A stretch of 64,000 nt of DNA from Flammulina velutipes. Taxonomy: Eukaryota; Basidiomycota; Agaricomycetes; Agaricales; Physalacriaceae. A program made the position numbers and the translations under genes. The DNA lies in NCBI GenBank assembly GCA_011800155.1, contig CM022371.1, forward strand, positions 3,410,001 through 3,474,000, in the 5' to 3' direction. Each line of letters begins with the position of its first letter. Position 1 is the stretch's first letter. Below the pieces are notes generated by a model. It saw nothing but the letters and a program-made list of their open reading frames with translations. It ran no database searches and was not told the origin of the DNA. Shown here piece after piece: positions 1-9,599 of the stretch.

Positions 1-690
1 ACTCGTTCATACCTCATTTAGTATCGTCTTGGGACATGGAAACAACATTGTGAGAAGGTCGTAAATGTTGGGAGCATGTACAAGTTCACCAAAGTCTTCA
101 TTTCGTCTGTTTCGTACTACGGAAGCGGGATTTAGCCGAATGGAGAAGATAGAGAAAAGAAACGCACTTCTTCGAATTGTTTCCGGTAGATGGACACCTT
201 GTCGCGATATCGTTTCTTTTGCTCCGCCATCACCGCCAGACATGCTTGCCTCTCCTGTTTGATGGCGAGCTCAAACACCTAATTCAACAATGAGTGACGT
301 CCGAAATGCAAGTCATGAAGGCCCGAACTTCTTGGGTCATAGAGATGCGAGGAAGGCAGTCATCGCCATAGTCGCTCCTCTGGACGCAGTTAGCACCATC
401 ACGAAATGTTGTACACGACGTCACTCACTCGTCGTTTGCGGGGAATCACGTCCATGGTCATCCGTTCGGTTCGATAGGAAGATGGGCTTGACAGGAAGAC
501 TTGTCGTTCTTAAAGATCAGGTAAACAAAGGAGGACGAAATGCGTCTTTATTTTGTTCCTAAGCGTGCCAATCTGCCTTTGTCTCGATCTAAAGACGGAG
601 GCCTTCGTTTAAACACGTTGAAAGACTACAAAGAACTTTGAATGTGAGATTCATCAACAAAGGCTGTGAAAAAGTTATCAACCAAGGTAA
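1..690. other. Stretch without a recognisable gene
   Basis: No reading frame here has convincing codon content or splice structure. Short ORFs on both strands are not supported by any motif. No promoter-element copy was recognised before about 700. Confidence 0.4.
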
Positions 691-699
691 GTAATCACC

Positions 700-1068
700 A
701 TCTTACCATTAGGAGGTGACAATGAATGCACTGCTGCTATCGCAAACATTAGGATGCGCATTCGACCATCCAAAGCTCTCATAAGACTCGGAGACAAGAA
801 TGGTGGTTGCGTACAGTACTTCATGTGATGCAAGATCAAGACGAACAGATGCGAGGTCGAAAGCTTTGAGGTAGAAAACAGAACGAAAAGGCAATGCGCA
901 TATATATCATACACTTTGTACTGTACTGCTGCGTACGGTAGCGATAGCGAAGACCATGAGGCAAGAAGAGGATTCGCCGTACTGCGAGAAGATTGAGAAG
1001 GAGATTATGAGCAGGTCGGAACAGACATACATGGAGGTAGCCTAAGCGCGCTTCAGCGCAGCAGAAGG
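700..1068 (-). pseudogene. Degenerate relic of the WD40/coiled-coil module
   Basis: The minus strand holds a decayed copy of the module promoter around 735-830 (GCTGCTATCGCA followed by GGATGCGCATTCG). Around 900-1068 is a segment that resembles 17.9-18.0 kb and 23.44-23.50 kb, an exon preceded by an intron ending in CTGCTCGCAG-like sequence. No intact frame survives. It adjoins the better preserved relic at 1069-1440. I read it as the far end of one old module insertion. Confidence 0.4.
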
Positions 1069-1440
1069 TCAACGTACTGAATGCCTCATACAGGTTGGCG
1101 TTGGTCCCACATCCCTTTGAGCAGGCCAGGCAAGCTGTGACGTAGTACGAATGCAACTCGTATAATCCATGTTACTCACGTCCTGTTTCCAAATCACAGA
1201 CATTGAAGGGGCCGTCAAGGCCTGAAACAGTTGTAAATGACCAGTTGAGTTCAAGTTGAGTACGAAGCATACCTGGCGCAACAATCGCCCACGACTGGAC
1301 GCATTGGCACGGAATTGAGAAGGTCTGAAACATGTCTGGATGTTCCGTTTGGATATAGAAAGGTCACAAAGAGCTTCCAAGAAACTCACGAACAAAGGAA
1401 ACCCATTTGACGGGGCGATGATTGGGCGGTGACCGGTGGC
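1069..1440 (-). pseudogene. WD40-TM gene 5' relic (minus strand)
   Basis: On the minus strand the sequence starts with the family's promoter/first-exon block and then gives a remnant of WD40 exon 2, a GT-AG intron of about 50 nt and the start of exon 3 (GLDGPFNVCDLETG). A premature stop follows soon after. Compared with the complete paralogue at 8165-9548, roughly 30 codons around the HEIRGHTHAINVLAFN segment are deleted. Nearly the same sequence occurs in the other orientation at 26764-27020 and at 22887-23150, so this defective form has itself been copied. Confidence 0.6.
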
Positions 1441-1458
1441 GACAGCAATTTAGATTAG

Positions 1459-1710
1459 AGCTGCTATCGCAGACTCCAGGATGCGCATTCGCCCATCCAA
1501 AGCTCCCGTAGATCGGGCGACAAGAAACAAGTCAAGCATAGTAAAAGAATAAGTGAGTGGACGTTGGAAGGAACAGTAGATTGAACGGAGCTGAGTACCG
1601 GACATAGCCGGGCCGGCATTTCCACTTTCTCCTCACAACGTCGATGAACACGGAAACGAAAATAACACTCCTTTGCAACTGCAGAGGACTCGTTCAGCGA
1701 TAGCTGGTGG
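1459..1710 (-). repeat. Module promoter element with TIR-like ends, copy 1
   Basis: The element begins with GCTGCTATCGCAGACTCC and ends with CAGCGATAGCTGG, so the two ends form an imperfect inverted repeat around GCTATCGC(A/T)GA. Inside it carries GGATGCGCATTCGCCCATCC and the block around CCGGACATAGCCGGGCCGGC that recurs in every copy. It lies between two WD40 relics in opposite orientation. Confidence 0.65.
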
Positions 1711-1749
1711 TCTCTTCAAACACTACTCCATCGTCAACACCATTCATCG

Positions 1750-2030
1750 CCCGTCACCGCCCAATGACTTACCCGTAAAAAAGAATGGTTTCGTGAGTGA
1801 GCTTTGTGATATTTTCGCGTTCTAACACAATTACTTTGTGCAGGACGGTATCTTTGTTGAATAAGTACTCGACGGATTTCCAACATAGAACATTGACGGC
1901 TTGGTCGGATAGCCTCCGTCTCTTGCATTCTGGAGGAATTCGTTCTTGGGGGAGATCAAGAATCCATTGCTCTCGACGTAGGTTCCAAAATCTTACTTTC
2001 ATAATGTCCACTCCAAACTGATATTCTGTT
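1750..2030 (+). pseudogene. WD40-TM gene 5' relic (plus strand)
   Basis: The plus strand repeats the family's 5' end: a first exon remnant at about 1768, where the frame hits a stop after MTYP, a degenerate intron ending in TTGTGCAG, then GACGGTATCTTTGTTGAATAA, equivalent to HGIF of the complete gene but ending in a stop. The next exon remnant (CGACGGATTTCCAACATAG) also carries a stop where the complete copy encodes LDGFRVWNIDG. The internal exon is deleted. The same relic is at 26170-26440 on the other strand. Confidence 0.6.
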
Positions 2031-2945
2031 CAGGCTGCGAGTTATATACTTTGATCCCGTTGCGACGAGTAACATTGCATGCCAGCTGGCAATCTGTTTG
2101 TAAATACCTTTGATGCACACATCTCTTTTGACCTTCCTCCGAGTGACATCCAATTTTCGACCTGCCGTTAACGAGCCTCTGTCAAAGTTGTCTGTGGCTA
2201 GCAATCTTACGCTAGGGAAGTAGGGCAGAGCGTAGTCAGTACTTGTATGCGATGCCTCGTCGACGTGCTAACCCATATCGCCAGGTTATTATTCGTGGTT
2301 ATGGACATATACGAAAACTCAAGCCTTTCTTCATCCTCGATATACATTATGGACGATAGTGTTGCAATGCTATATACCTGACCTGCCTTGCCACTGCGCT
2401 CAACTGCACCAAGTCGCTGCCCGAGCGTTCCGTCGTGATTAGTGGACCACCGCCCACACCGCACAGCGCTACCATGTCCGCATTCGGCCATCCCGAATCT
2501 CTCGCCTACGCAGACTACACACTCTACTTTTGTTAGACTTCACACTTCCGATACGTACTCGAGCCTTCATCGTACTCTTGTAGCCGCTGGGGCAGATTGA
2601 AGTTGGGTCGAAGCGCCCAACCGACCACCCAGCCCTCTTTCTCTCCGACTCAAACGAGGTCGCCCGCTGCTCAGTACGCGTTCCATTTCCCATTCAAGCC
2701 ATCCCGCCCATTTTTAGACTTGGGTCCAATCGGCACTTACCACTTTGCGTGGTGGTTCGCTACTACTATATTCAAAGTACGTGTTCTGTTTTCTTTGATC
2801 TTCAGGCTATCCCGACCATCCCCAACCCAGGTCGAATCGCGACCTTAGCACTTTGCGAATTCGCTACCAAGCGTACTTATCCTTCCACTGCAGCCATAAA
2901 GGTAAGCCTTCGCCAAGTCTCTTGCGGACGACTAATCTCTGTAGG

Positions 2946-3447
2946 ATGGAGATAGAGACCATCGACGTCTACATCATCCAACGCTATGCCAAGAACGCGC
3001 CTATGAACGCCACATTTCGGGCGAACTGGCTGAATGCCCATATCGGCTGGGTATCGGCTTGCGTCGCGCAACAAGCGCCTCGTCTTCTGTCCGAGTTGGG
3101 GTTCATTCCTCCGACGTGGTATATCGTGTAAGTTGTTCTATCTTGTTTTCTATATACTTGCCAACTTGAAATCCAGCCGCCTTCCCGATGACTCGCACGT
3201 GCATCGCACCCTCCGCGCGTTCGACCAGCAAGGCAACCTGTGCTGGACGGCGCATTGCTTCCATAGTAAAGACGGCAATCATGCACGATGTCCTGTGGAG
3301 AGTTGGGATTATATGGCGCACTTCAGCCGCAAGCCCCGGCCAACCGTCAACAACTTTTACGTGGCGTATCAAGGTGCAGGCGAAATCGAGGTGGGGCAGA
3401 AAAGGGGAGTGGAAAGCACGGTGAACGACGACTGGGAAATGTATTGA
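2946..3447 (+). CDS. Hypothetical protein, about 150 aa
   Basis: I do not recognise this family. Exon 1 (2946-3127) starts MEIETIDVYIIQRYAKNAP and ends TWYIV. A GT-AG intron at 3128-3176 joins it in frame to exon 2 (3177-3447), which continues RLPDDSHVHRTLRAF and ends DDWEMY before a TGA. The splice junction restores a smooth reading frame. Possible 5' exons with good splice sites lie upstream (around 2597-2900), but with those introns the frame meets a stop, so I chose the ATG at 2946. No signal peptide, membrane helix or catalytic motif is visible. It sits just outside the end of the inverted duplication. Confidence 0.5.
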
Positions 3448-3764
3448 TGTACAACGCATATGAACACAAAACGTAAACACAGTGAATATGTGGCGAATAT
3501 GTAGCGGATAGATATGGTACATAGTTGGTAGGTCTCAATGTACGTACTGTAGCAGTGAATCAATTATGCGTGGTGCTTGCTCTTCGCATTTCGCGGGACT
3601 TTCAAATGGCATGACGGTACTGAGAAGCCTCCTTTGCCACTGAGGCTTACAACGTAAAGACATATTTGCAAAGATCCAAAGAACATGGACACTGGCGCGG
3701 CGCCTCTCCTCAGTGACATGAAATTGACGGAATTTAACACAGATCGATTTAAGCAGCAGGGTCG

Positions 3765-4245
3765 CTAGTCGCTACCATATAGAATAGCCTGTACACGAGG
3801 AATGCCAATGCGCCTGATTCTGTCTTCGACGTTCGCCAATTTCTTCTCCAGTACGGCCTCCCGCTCGATCGAATCTTCGAGCTGCCTTTGATGAAACTGA
3901 GCGGCTTCACGGTACCGTTTGTTCAGCTCTTTGACCTGTGCGGTGAGCACGACTTTTTCCTTTCTGATGGTCCACGCCATGGCCTGATATAAACATAAAC
4001 TCGAGGCTGGGGAAAGTCATGAGGGTACTCACTGTGTTCAGAGCCCGCGTCCACCTTGTGTTCTCCGCCTTGCGTTTCCTTGAAGCGTCCGCGGCTGAGA
4101 GTTGCCATTCCGCCAATCTGGCGTGCTCAAAGAGCTGAATGAAGTGATTAGAAGTGTTCTCTTGACGTGGAAAGGAACATACCGAGGCGTATTTCTTGCG
4201 GGAAGCCGATTTGTGATTGCGAGGGGAGCGTCGTGGTGAGTTCAT
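3765..4245 (-). CDS. Small basic coiled-coil protein, module copy 1
   Basis: Three exons (4245-4183, 4134-4033, 3983-3765) joined by two short GT-AG introns give about 127 residues. The N-terminus MNSPRRSPRNHKSASRKK is strongly basic with repeated SPR motifs, as in nuclear-localisation or CDK-target tails. Residues about 55-115 (QVKELNKRYREAAQFHQRQ and LEDSIEREAVLEKKL) have the charge and heptad pattern of a coiled coil. Function is unknown. It is divergently arranged with the WD40-TM gene at 4873, with 627 bp between the start codons. Paralogues are at 7120-7622 and 21798-22263, each again beside a WD40 gene or its relic. Role in DNA or protein binding is only inferred. Confidence 0.7.
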
Positions 4246-4928
4246 GGCCAGTGGGAAACGGTTGAAGGGAACGATAGAGACTGACCGGCGGACTTGCTTT
4301 AAGAGAAAGGGTTGGGACAGTTAACAAAGATCCTTTGTGTGTCTATTCGTCATCGGAGAGGTCCTTCCTTTGTGTCTATTGCCTCGTGGTGAGATTGAGG
4401 TCCGCTCGCCGTTGTGCAAACAGCTCGGTGGTGACTGTAAGATGCTACGGATTAGAGGTCAAAGGAAAGCTGCCGGTCACAAAGAAATACCTGTCAATTA
4501 GTATGTGTGTTGAGAAGGGTGTTCATGGGCAAGTAGGGGGTAAAGTATGATGAAATCGCCAGCTATCGCTAAACGAATTCCTTTGCGATTGCAAGGGAAT
4601 AGGTATCCGCGTTCTATCATCGTGAGGAGGAGGAAGTGTAATTTCTATCATCGACGTTGTGAGGAGAAAGTGGAAATGCCGGCCCGGCTATGTCCGGTAC
4701 TCAGCTCCGTTCAATCTACTGTTCCTTCCAACGTCCACTCACTTATTCTTTTACTATGCTTGACTTGTTTCTTGTCGCCCGATCTACGGGAGCTTTGGAT
4801 GGGCGAATGCGCATCCTGGAGTCTGCGATAGCAGCTCTAATCTAAATCGCTATCGCCACCGGTCACCGCCCAATGATTGCCCCGTCAAATGGGTTTCCTT
4901 TGTTCGTGAGTTTCTTGGAAGCTCTTTG
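3826..4928. repeat. Direct duplication, copy A (partner 21839-22948)
   Basis: About 1.1 kb, from inside the coiled-coil gene through the whole intergenic promoter to the first intron of the WD40 gene, is almost identical to 21839-22948 in the same orientation. Similarity stops at GCTCTTTGT, where copy A continues into the complete WD40 gene and copy B into a truncated one. Confidence 0.85.
4558..4838 (+). repeat. Module promoter element with TIR-like ends, copy 2
   Basis: The left end is CCAGCTATCGCTAAACG and the right end is CTGCGATAGCAGCTC, an imperfect inverted repeat. Inside are the GCCGGCCCGGCTATGTCCGG block and GGATGGGCGAATGCGCATCC. The element lies in the 627 bp between the divergent coiled-coil and WD40-TM start codons, ending 35 bp before the WD40 start. 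It could be a conserved two-way promoter, a MITE, or a MITE that became the promoter. Confidence 0.65.
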
Positions 4929-6293
4929 TTATTTATCTGCCATTTAACACAGCAACCTTCGTGCAGCACGGTATCTTTATTATGCCCTACGAATACGCTT
5001 TCCCTCTTCCTGGCCACAATGTACCGGTCACCATGTTGTCTTTCAACTCCACGGGCTCGCAGCTGGTGTCGTGTGGTGAATACATGTCAAAATCTCTCTT
5101 CGCATGCCGACACCCGTTTCTTAGGACTCGACGGATTTCGAGTATGGAACATTGACGGGCAATGCGAAATTGCTCACTCATACCATCCTCAAGGCAGAAG
5201 TGTCTCGGCCGTAGGCTGGCTCTCTCGTACGGGTCTCGATGACCTGTTGCTGACCATAAGCTGGGAAGGCGTCCTTTTGGTGTGGCAGTTTATGACCCAG
5301 GTGCGCAATGCTTTTCCAAGCTAACAGACTACCTGTCACTGAGAATATAAGGAATAGGAGTACAAAGCTTTACCAGCCGCGCTGCATCTCGACCATACTA
5401 CCGTTGTGTCTCTGGATATAAAAGCTCTAGGGCAGGAAGGCTGGCGAGTCTGTACCTGCGAGATAGACGGTACGGTATCAATGTGGAACATTGATCTGGC
5501 AGGGCGAGTTCAACTTCTGTGGCGAGAGCGTCGTCACGAAGATTCACCTACGAAGGTTACCTTCGTCGGTGAAACGAATGTCATCCTTTTCGGTAGGAGG
5601 AGCCGGAAAATGTATCAGTCCTCCACACCATAAAAGCTAGCTCTAATATCTTGCAGGCTTTACTTTTCTGAGGATGACATAAACGATGTACACGACGAGT
5701 ACCAGCTTTCCACTTCCGCACGGCGAGTTATTTCCTTGTTTCACAAAGCATCAATTTAAACTTCGAAAACAGCAATCTCGCCTTCAATCGTCGAATGCGG
5801 CGTATTGTCGTCGATACTGTTACAGGACTAGCCGTTTTCAACATAATCCGTCCAGAGTCCTCTGTCTCTCTGGCTTCACCTCACCCTCGACCTTCTGACA
5901 CTGCTGGAAATCTTATCTTCTTGGAGGACGGGAGCAAAGTGTTTGTAGGATCGGACTCTGGGATTGTACAACTGTATAACGTGACGGATGGTCGACGCTT
6001 GGAGGAACTTGTCGTAGGAGATCATGATTCCCTTGTGAGGGCCCTCGCCGTAGGTTTCATGAGCTATTTCGAAAATATCCATTCTCAACTGACACCCTAT
6101 TTAGACTGCTACTGGCGATGGGAGTGCATTGCTTGCTGTTTCCACTGCTAATTTGAACCGCCGCAATATCATCAAAGTCTATAAGGTTGTAGATGCGAGT
6201 CCCAACTACCCCCTCATGCTGATTTTTGTAATGTTTGTGTTATATGCCATCTACAATGAGTGGCAACGTAGAGTTATGCTCAGCCATTTGTAA
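4873..6293 (+). CDS. WD40-repeat protein with C-terminal membrane helix, module copy 1
   Basis: Six exons (4873-4905, 4967-5075, 5125-5300, 5358-5611, 5657-6049, 6105-6293). Exon 1 encodes MIAPSNGFPLF and splices in frame to HGIFIMPYEYAF. Blade-like segments follow (LDGFRVWNIDG, VLLVWQF, VSMWNIDL, GIVQLYNVTDG). The C-terminus has one hydrophobic helix (LMLIFVMFVLYAIY) and a short basic tail, suggesting a tail-anchored propeller facing the cytosol. In exon 5 the frame meets TAA near 5758, and the homologous reading resumes one frame over (NLAFNRR onward), so this copy is either frameshifted or spliced in a way I cannot see. It is divergent from the coiled-coil gene at 3765-4245. The cellular role is unknown. 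Confidence 0.65.
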
Positions 6294-7119
6294 ATTTGTC
6301 AATGTATCGCCTATTTGTCATAACCGACACAGATAGATTCAGCGCGCATTCCTGAGGCTCAGTGATGCTGGTTTCTTTCAGCCGTCCGCCAGTCTCCTTT
6401 TTGTGGCCGAGCCTTAGGGAGGTTTGGATGGGCGATTTCTGTATCTTACGTGAGCAGGTCTTTTACCTCCTTCTGCTATGACCGTCCCCGCTCTCCTCGT
6501 GCGTATCTAACCCGCTTTACCTTGCAGTCGGACTACGCACTTCAATTGTTCGGTAGTACAACTGCCCACGCGCCTATCGCTGCCTATCTGACTCACAATG
6601 GTTCGTTCACCAAGGAGCGTTTCTTGTTGTGCGCTTGACTCTGTCTGATTCGTGTCGCATCGGCGAGCGAAGTTAGCTCCTGTTTGGCTCTTTGTCGTCA
6701 GTCCGACGTTGATCAGTCGGTTCTACTCTGGTGAATCGTTTTGTGTTCAATTGAGGTCTCATTGACTAACGTTGCTACCAACCTTTGGACGCGGTGACCT
6801 CGCAATACCGGGGATTCTCTTATGCGTGGCGCGATAGTCGGACCAGGAGGTCGAACCCTCTGCAGCCATGCCATCCATATTTATCAGTAGGCTCCTCCCA
6901 GAGGATTTGCGCCTGCCACGTCCGAATGCGGGCGTTAGTAAAGGCGCGGAAATCGTGGGTAGGGCGATCGCGACGTACGCGGGCTGGTTTGGGCGGGACC
7001 GTTGCCAACCTGGGAAGGCCATGTAAGGACCCGGACACAAGGACCGGAAGCCCAGCGACGGCGCAATAGACGCGTCTTTGTCTACCCAATAGGCGGGAAC
7101 CGTCTTTTACAATAGAACA
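6294..7119. other. Stretch without a supported gene; small promoter-element relic
   Basis: A short remnant of the module promoter (GGTTTGGATGGGCGATTTCTG) is at about 6418-6438. The short ORFs between 6450 and 7089 overlap on both strands and show no motif or splice support. Confidence 0.4.
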
Positions 7120-7622
7120 TCAAAATAATTCTAGCCCGATTCCTTGAGACGCTGCCCACTGCATGAGTGTCTGACACTCAATTTGAAACTCCTGCATAAC
7201 CCCCCGTATTTCGGCTAACGTCTCCTTCAACGCAGTCTCCCGCTGAATGGCATCTTCGAGCTCCTTTTGATACCAGGCAACAACCTAATCCAAGAATAAA
7301 ATTAACACTGGACAAGTAACCGACGATACGAACCTTTGCGTCCAACTGTGTCCCCTGTGTCATCTTGGAATCGTCCTCCTTCGGCTCTCGGAATTCGCTT
7401 GATGCCTCGGCAAACAACGGCTGGGAGATGGGAAGGTTCAACTTGGGACGATACTAACGAATCAACCGTGATACCTTTGACTTTGCTGGCCGATGGCTCT
7501 CAACGACCTAGATGGTGATATATATGAGATTGGGTCTCTCCGCTTGAAATGGAACATACCACGGCCGACTTTCCGCGCGCCAGTGGATTGCGATTACGAG
7601 GTGAGCGTCGCGGTGAGTGCAT
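7120..7622 (-). CDS. Small basic coiled-coil protein, module copy 2 (diverged)
   Basis: Four exons separated by GT-AG introns, all in phase 0, give about 115 residues. Exon 1 starts MHSPRRSPRNRNPLARGK, matching the MNSPRRSPRN start of the other two copies. The middle differs strongly, but the C-terminal half (KELEDAIQRETALKETLAE) matches the coiled-coil segment QLEDSIEREAVLEKKLAN of copy 1. All splice junctions keep the frame open, which argues for selection on this copy. It stands divergent to the WD40-TM gene at 8165. Unknown function; nuclear location is a guess from the basic SPR-rich N-terminus. Confidence 0.6.
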
Positions 7623-7854
7623 AGTCAATCTAACGGCAGAGACAGAGGAGAAAGTACTGGACGGAATGAAAGTGTAGTCTTAATTTAAGGGAAAGAGTCC
7701 CGACGGGCAACAAAGATCCTTTGTGTCTATGTCTTCGTCATTAGAGAGCCCGTTCCTTTGTTTTTTGGCTCATGTTAACAGATTAATATAGGTAATCATA
7801 AAGAAAGATCATAAAGAAAGACCTCTAGTTGCAAGCACAAAGGCGAGAAAGTAG

Positions 7855-8020
7855 AGATGCCGGCCCGGCTATGTCCGGTACTCAGCTCCGTTCAAACTAC
7901 TGTTCCTTCCAACGTCCATCTACTTATTCTTTTTCTATGCTTGACTGGTTTCTTGTCGCCAGAGATATGGGAGCTTTGGATGGGTGAATGCGCATCCTGG
8001 AGTCTGCGATAGCAGCTCTA
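7855..8020 (+). repeat. Module promoter element, copy 3 (left end decayed)
   Basis: The core GCCGGCCCGGCTATGTCCGG, the GGATGGGTGAATGCGCATCC segment and the right end CTGCGATAGCAGCTC are kept. The left inverted repeat is not recognisable. It lies between the divergent genes at 7120-7622 and 8165-9548. Confidence 0.6.
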
Positions 8021-8164
8021 ATCTAAATCGCTATCGCCACCGGTCACCGCCCAATGATTGCCCCGTCAAATGGGTTTCCTTTGTTAGTGAGTTTAATGGA
8101 AGCTCTTTGTCATATATATATATAAAGCATCCACCCAGAGGGACTTTATTCCTCCACTTTCTAA

Positions 8165-9548
8165 ATGGAATCCGATATGTCCTACCAATGCGTCCACGAA
8201 ATTCGTGGACACACGCATGCTATCAACGTACTCGCTTTCAACGCAGACGCGTCTGTCCTTGCTGCATCAGGTGTGACTCGTACTCAACTTTAACTTGACT
8301 GGTCATTGACAGCTGTTTTAGGCCTTGACGGCCCCTTCAAGGTCTGGAATTTGGCAACAGGACGCGAGCAACCTCACGACCCTCACCCCCACGCCGGCAA
8401 TGTCAACGTCGTTTCCTGGTTCTCGATAGGCGAGGCAGAGTTGCTACTGACCGCAAGCGATGCCATTTTAATTTGGAAATGGTCTCGGCGAATGCAGGTG
8501 TGTACTACGCTCATCCTGTTCACCACGTATTCAACAAGGCTATAGCGCTATGTCCCCCTCACAAATGATATCATTCTCTGTCACGACAAAATCGTTTCTC
8601 TGGATTCCAAAGTAATCGCCGGCCGCCAACTTGTCTGTGCTTGTAGCACAAACGGCGTCATCGCGCTTTACGACATTCTCCCCGACGGCAATGTCAAGTG
8701 TCTTTGGTCAGTTAAGAAGAAGGATGCTGCCATCAAGGTCGCATTCGTCGGTGCAAATGGGATTCTCGTCTTCACGCGTTCTGGGCAGAAGATGTGAGTC
8801 GTCTTTCATCACGTTTCTACGCTCAACTGAAATGATTGTCTTAGCTTCGAACTTCGGACAGACCAGCACGACGTTGCCCTCAGGGAATACACCCTCCCGT
8901 ATCGATCACTGTCAGTCATCTCCATCGAATTCATAACCCCTCCTCAAGTATTTCCTAGGACCTGTCTGGCCTTTTACCCGCCTTCAAAACAGATAGCGGT
9001 AGACAACGGGGTTGACGGTTATGATGTTACCTCCTTGGACCACCTCGAACGATACACGCATATCCGTAGTCCTTGCAATTCCAAGGACTCCATCTCCTTC
9101 TTGGAAGGAGACAAGAAACTCGTGATAGGTTCCTCTATCGGCATCGTACAAATCTATGACACGTCGACGGGGCTCAAGGTTCAAGAATTGAATTTCAGTG
9201 GCCACCACCAAGTTCATACAATGGCGGTGAGCTGTGTCATGCTACCTTTTTCTTTCTACTAACAGGTCAGGTTGGAACTTGCCATGGCTCCTCAACTTTG
9301 GCTCTCGCCACTTCAGATCCAACAACACTCAATATTATTCGGATTTATCGTCTATCACCCCACGTCCCGTCGGTATACGCCTATACAATTTTCATTGTTG
9401 TTATGTGTCTTCTTTGCGCCATGATGACCACATATTCGCAGGCAAGTGAGGACGAGCATATTGTATATACCCGCTGATATTCATCCTAACCAGCTCGATC
9501 TTATTTCAGTCCCGGCAGTCGCCACTCAATTACCTCAACCGCTACTGA
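8165..9548 (+). CDS. WD40-repeat protein with C-terminal membrane helix, module copy 2
   Basis: Six exons (8165-8270, 8322-8497, 8546-8793, 8845-9226, 9271-9462, 9510-9548) read through without a break, giving about 380 residues. Propeller segments are visible: HEIRGHTHAINVLAFN, LDGPFKVWNLATG, AILIWKWS, GVIALYDILPDG, GIVQIYDTSTG. Near the C-terminus is one membrane helix (YTIFIVVMCLLCAMM) followed by a short tail ending SPLNYLNRY. Length and architecture match the copy at 4873-6293. An upstream ATG at 8054 encodes the family's first exon (MIAPSNGFPLL), but its frame ends at TAA before any usable acceptor, and TAA also directly precedes the ATG at 8165, so that exon is now a small upstream ORF. 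Tail-anchored topology is inferred. Confidence 0.75.
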
Positions 9549-9599
9549 TCACTGCTGGACCGGTGTATGACTGAATATAATTATATGATATTGTTTGCA

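Larger units (their letters stand above)
1069..2502. repeat. Long inverted duplication, copy A (partner 25701-27090)
   Basis: This 1.4 kb segment is the near-identical reverse complement of 25701-27090. The match runs through a WD40 relic, the promoter element, a second WD40 relic and a unique-looking stretch, and ends abruptly at the sequence ATTCGGGATGGCCGAATGCG (reverse strand of about 2483-2502). Partner ORFs are the same residue for residue over long stretches. Few substitutions implies a recent event or gene conversion. Confidence 0.85.

Noticed and set aside
2597..2945. Upstream exons of the hypothetical gene at 2946
   Set aside because: Good splice sites exist, but the frame joined to MEIETIDVY contains a TAA just before the junction; kept only as a remark.
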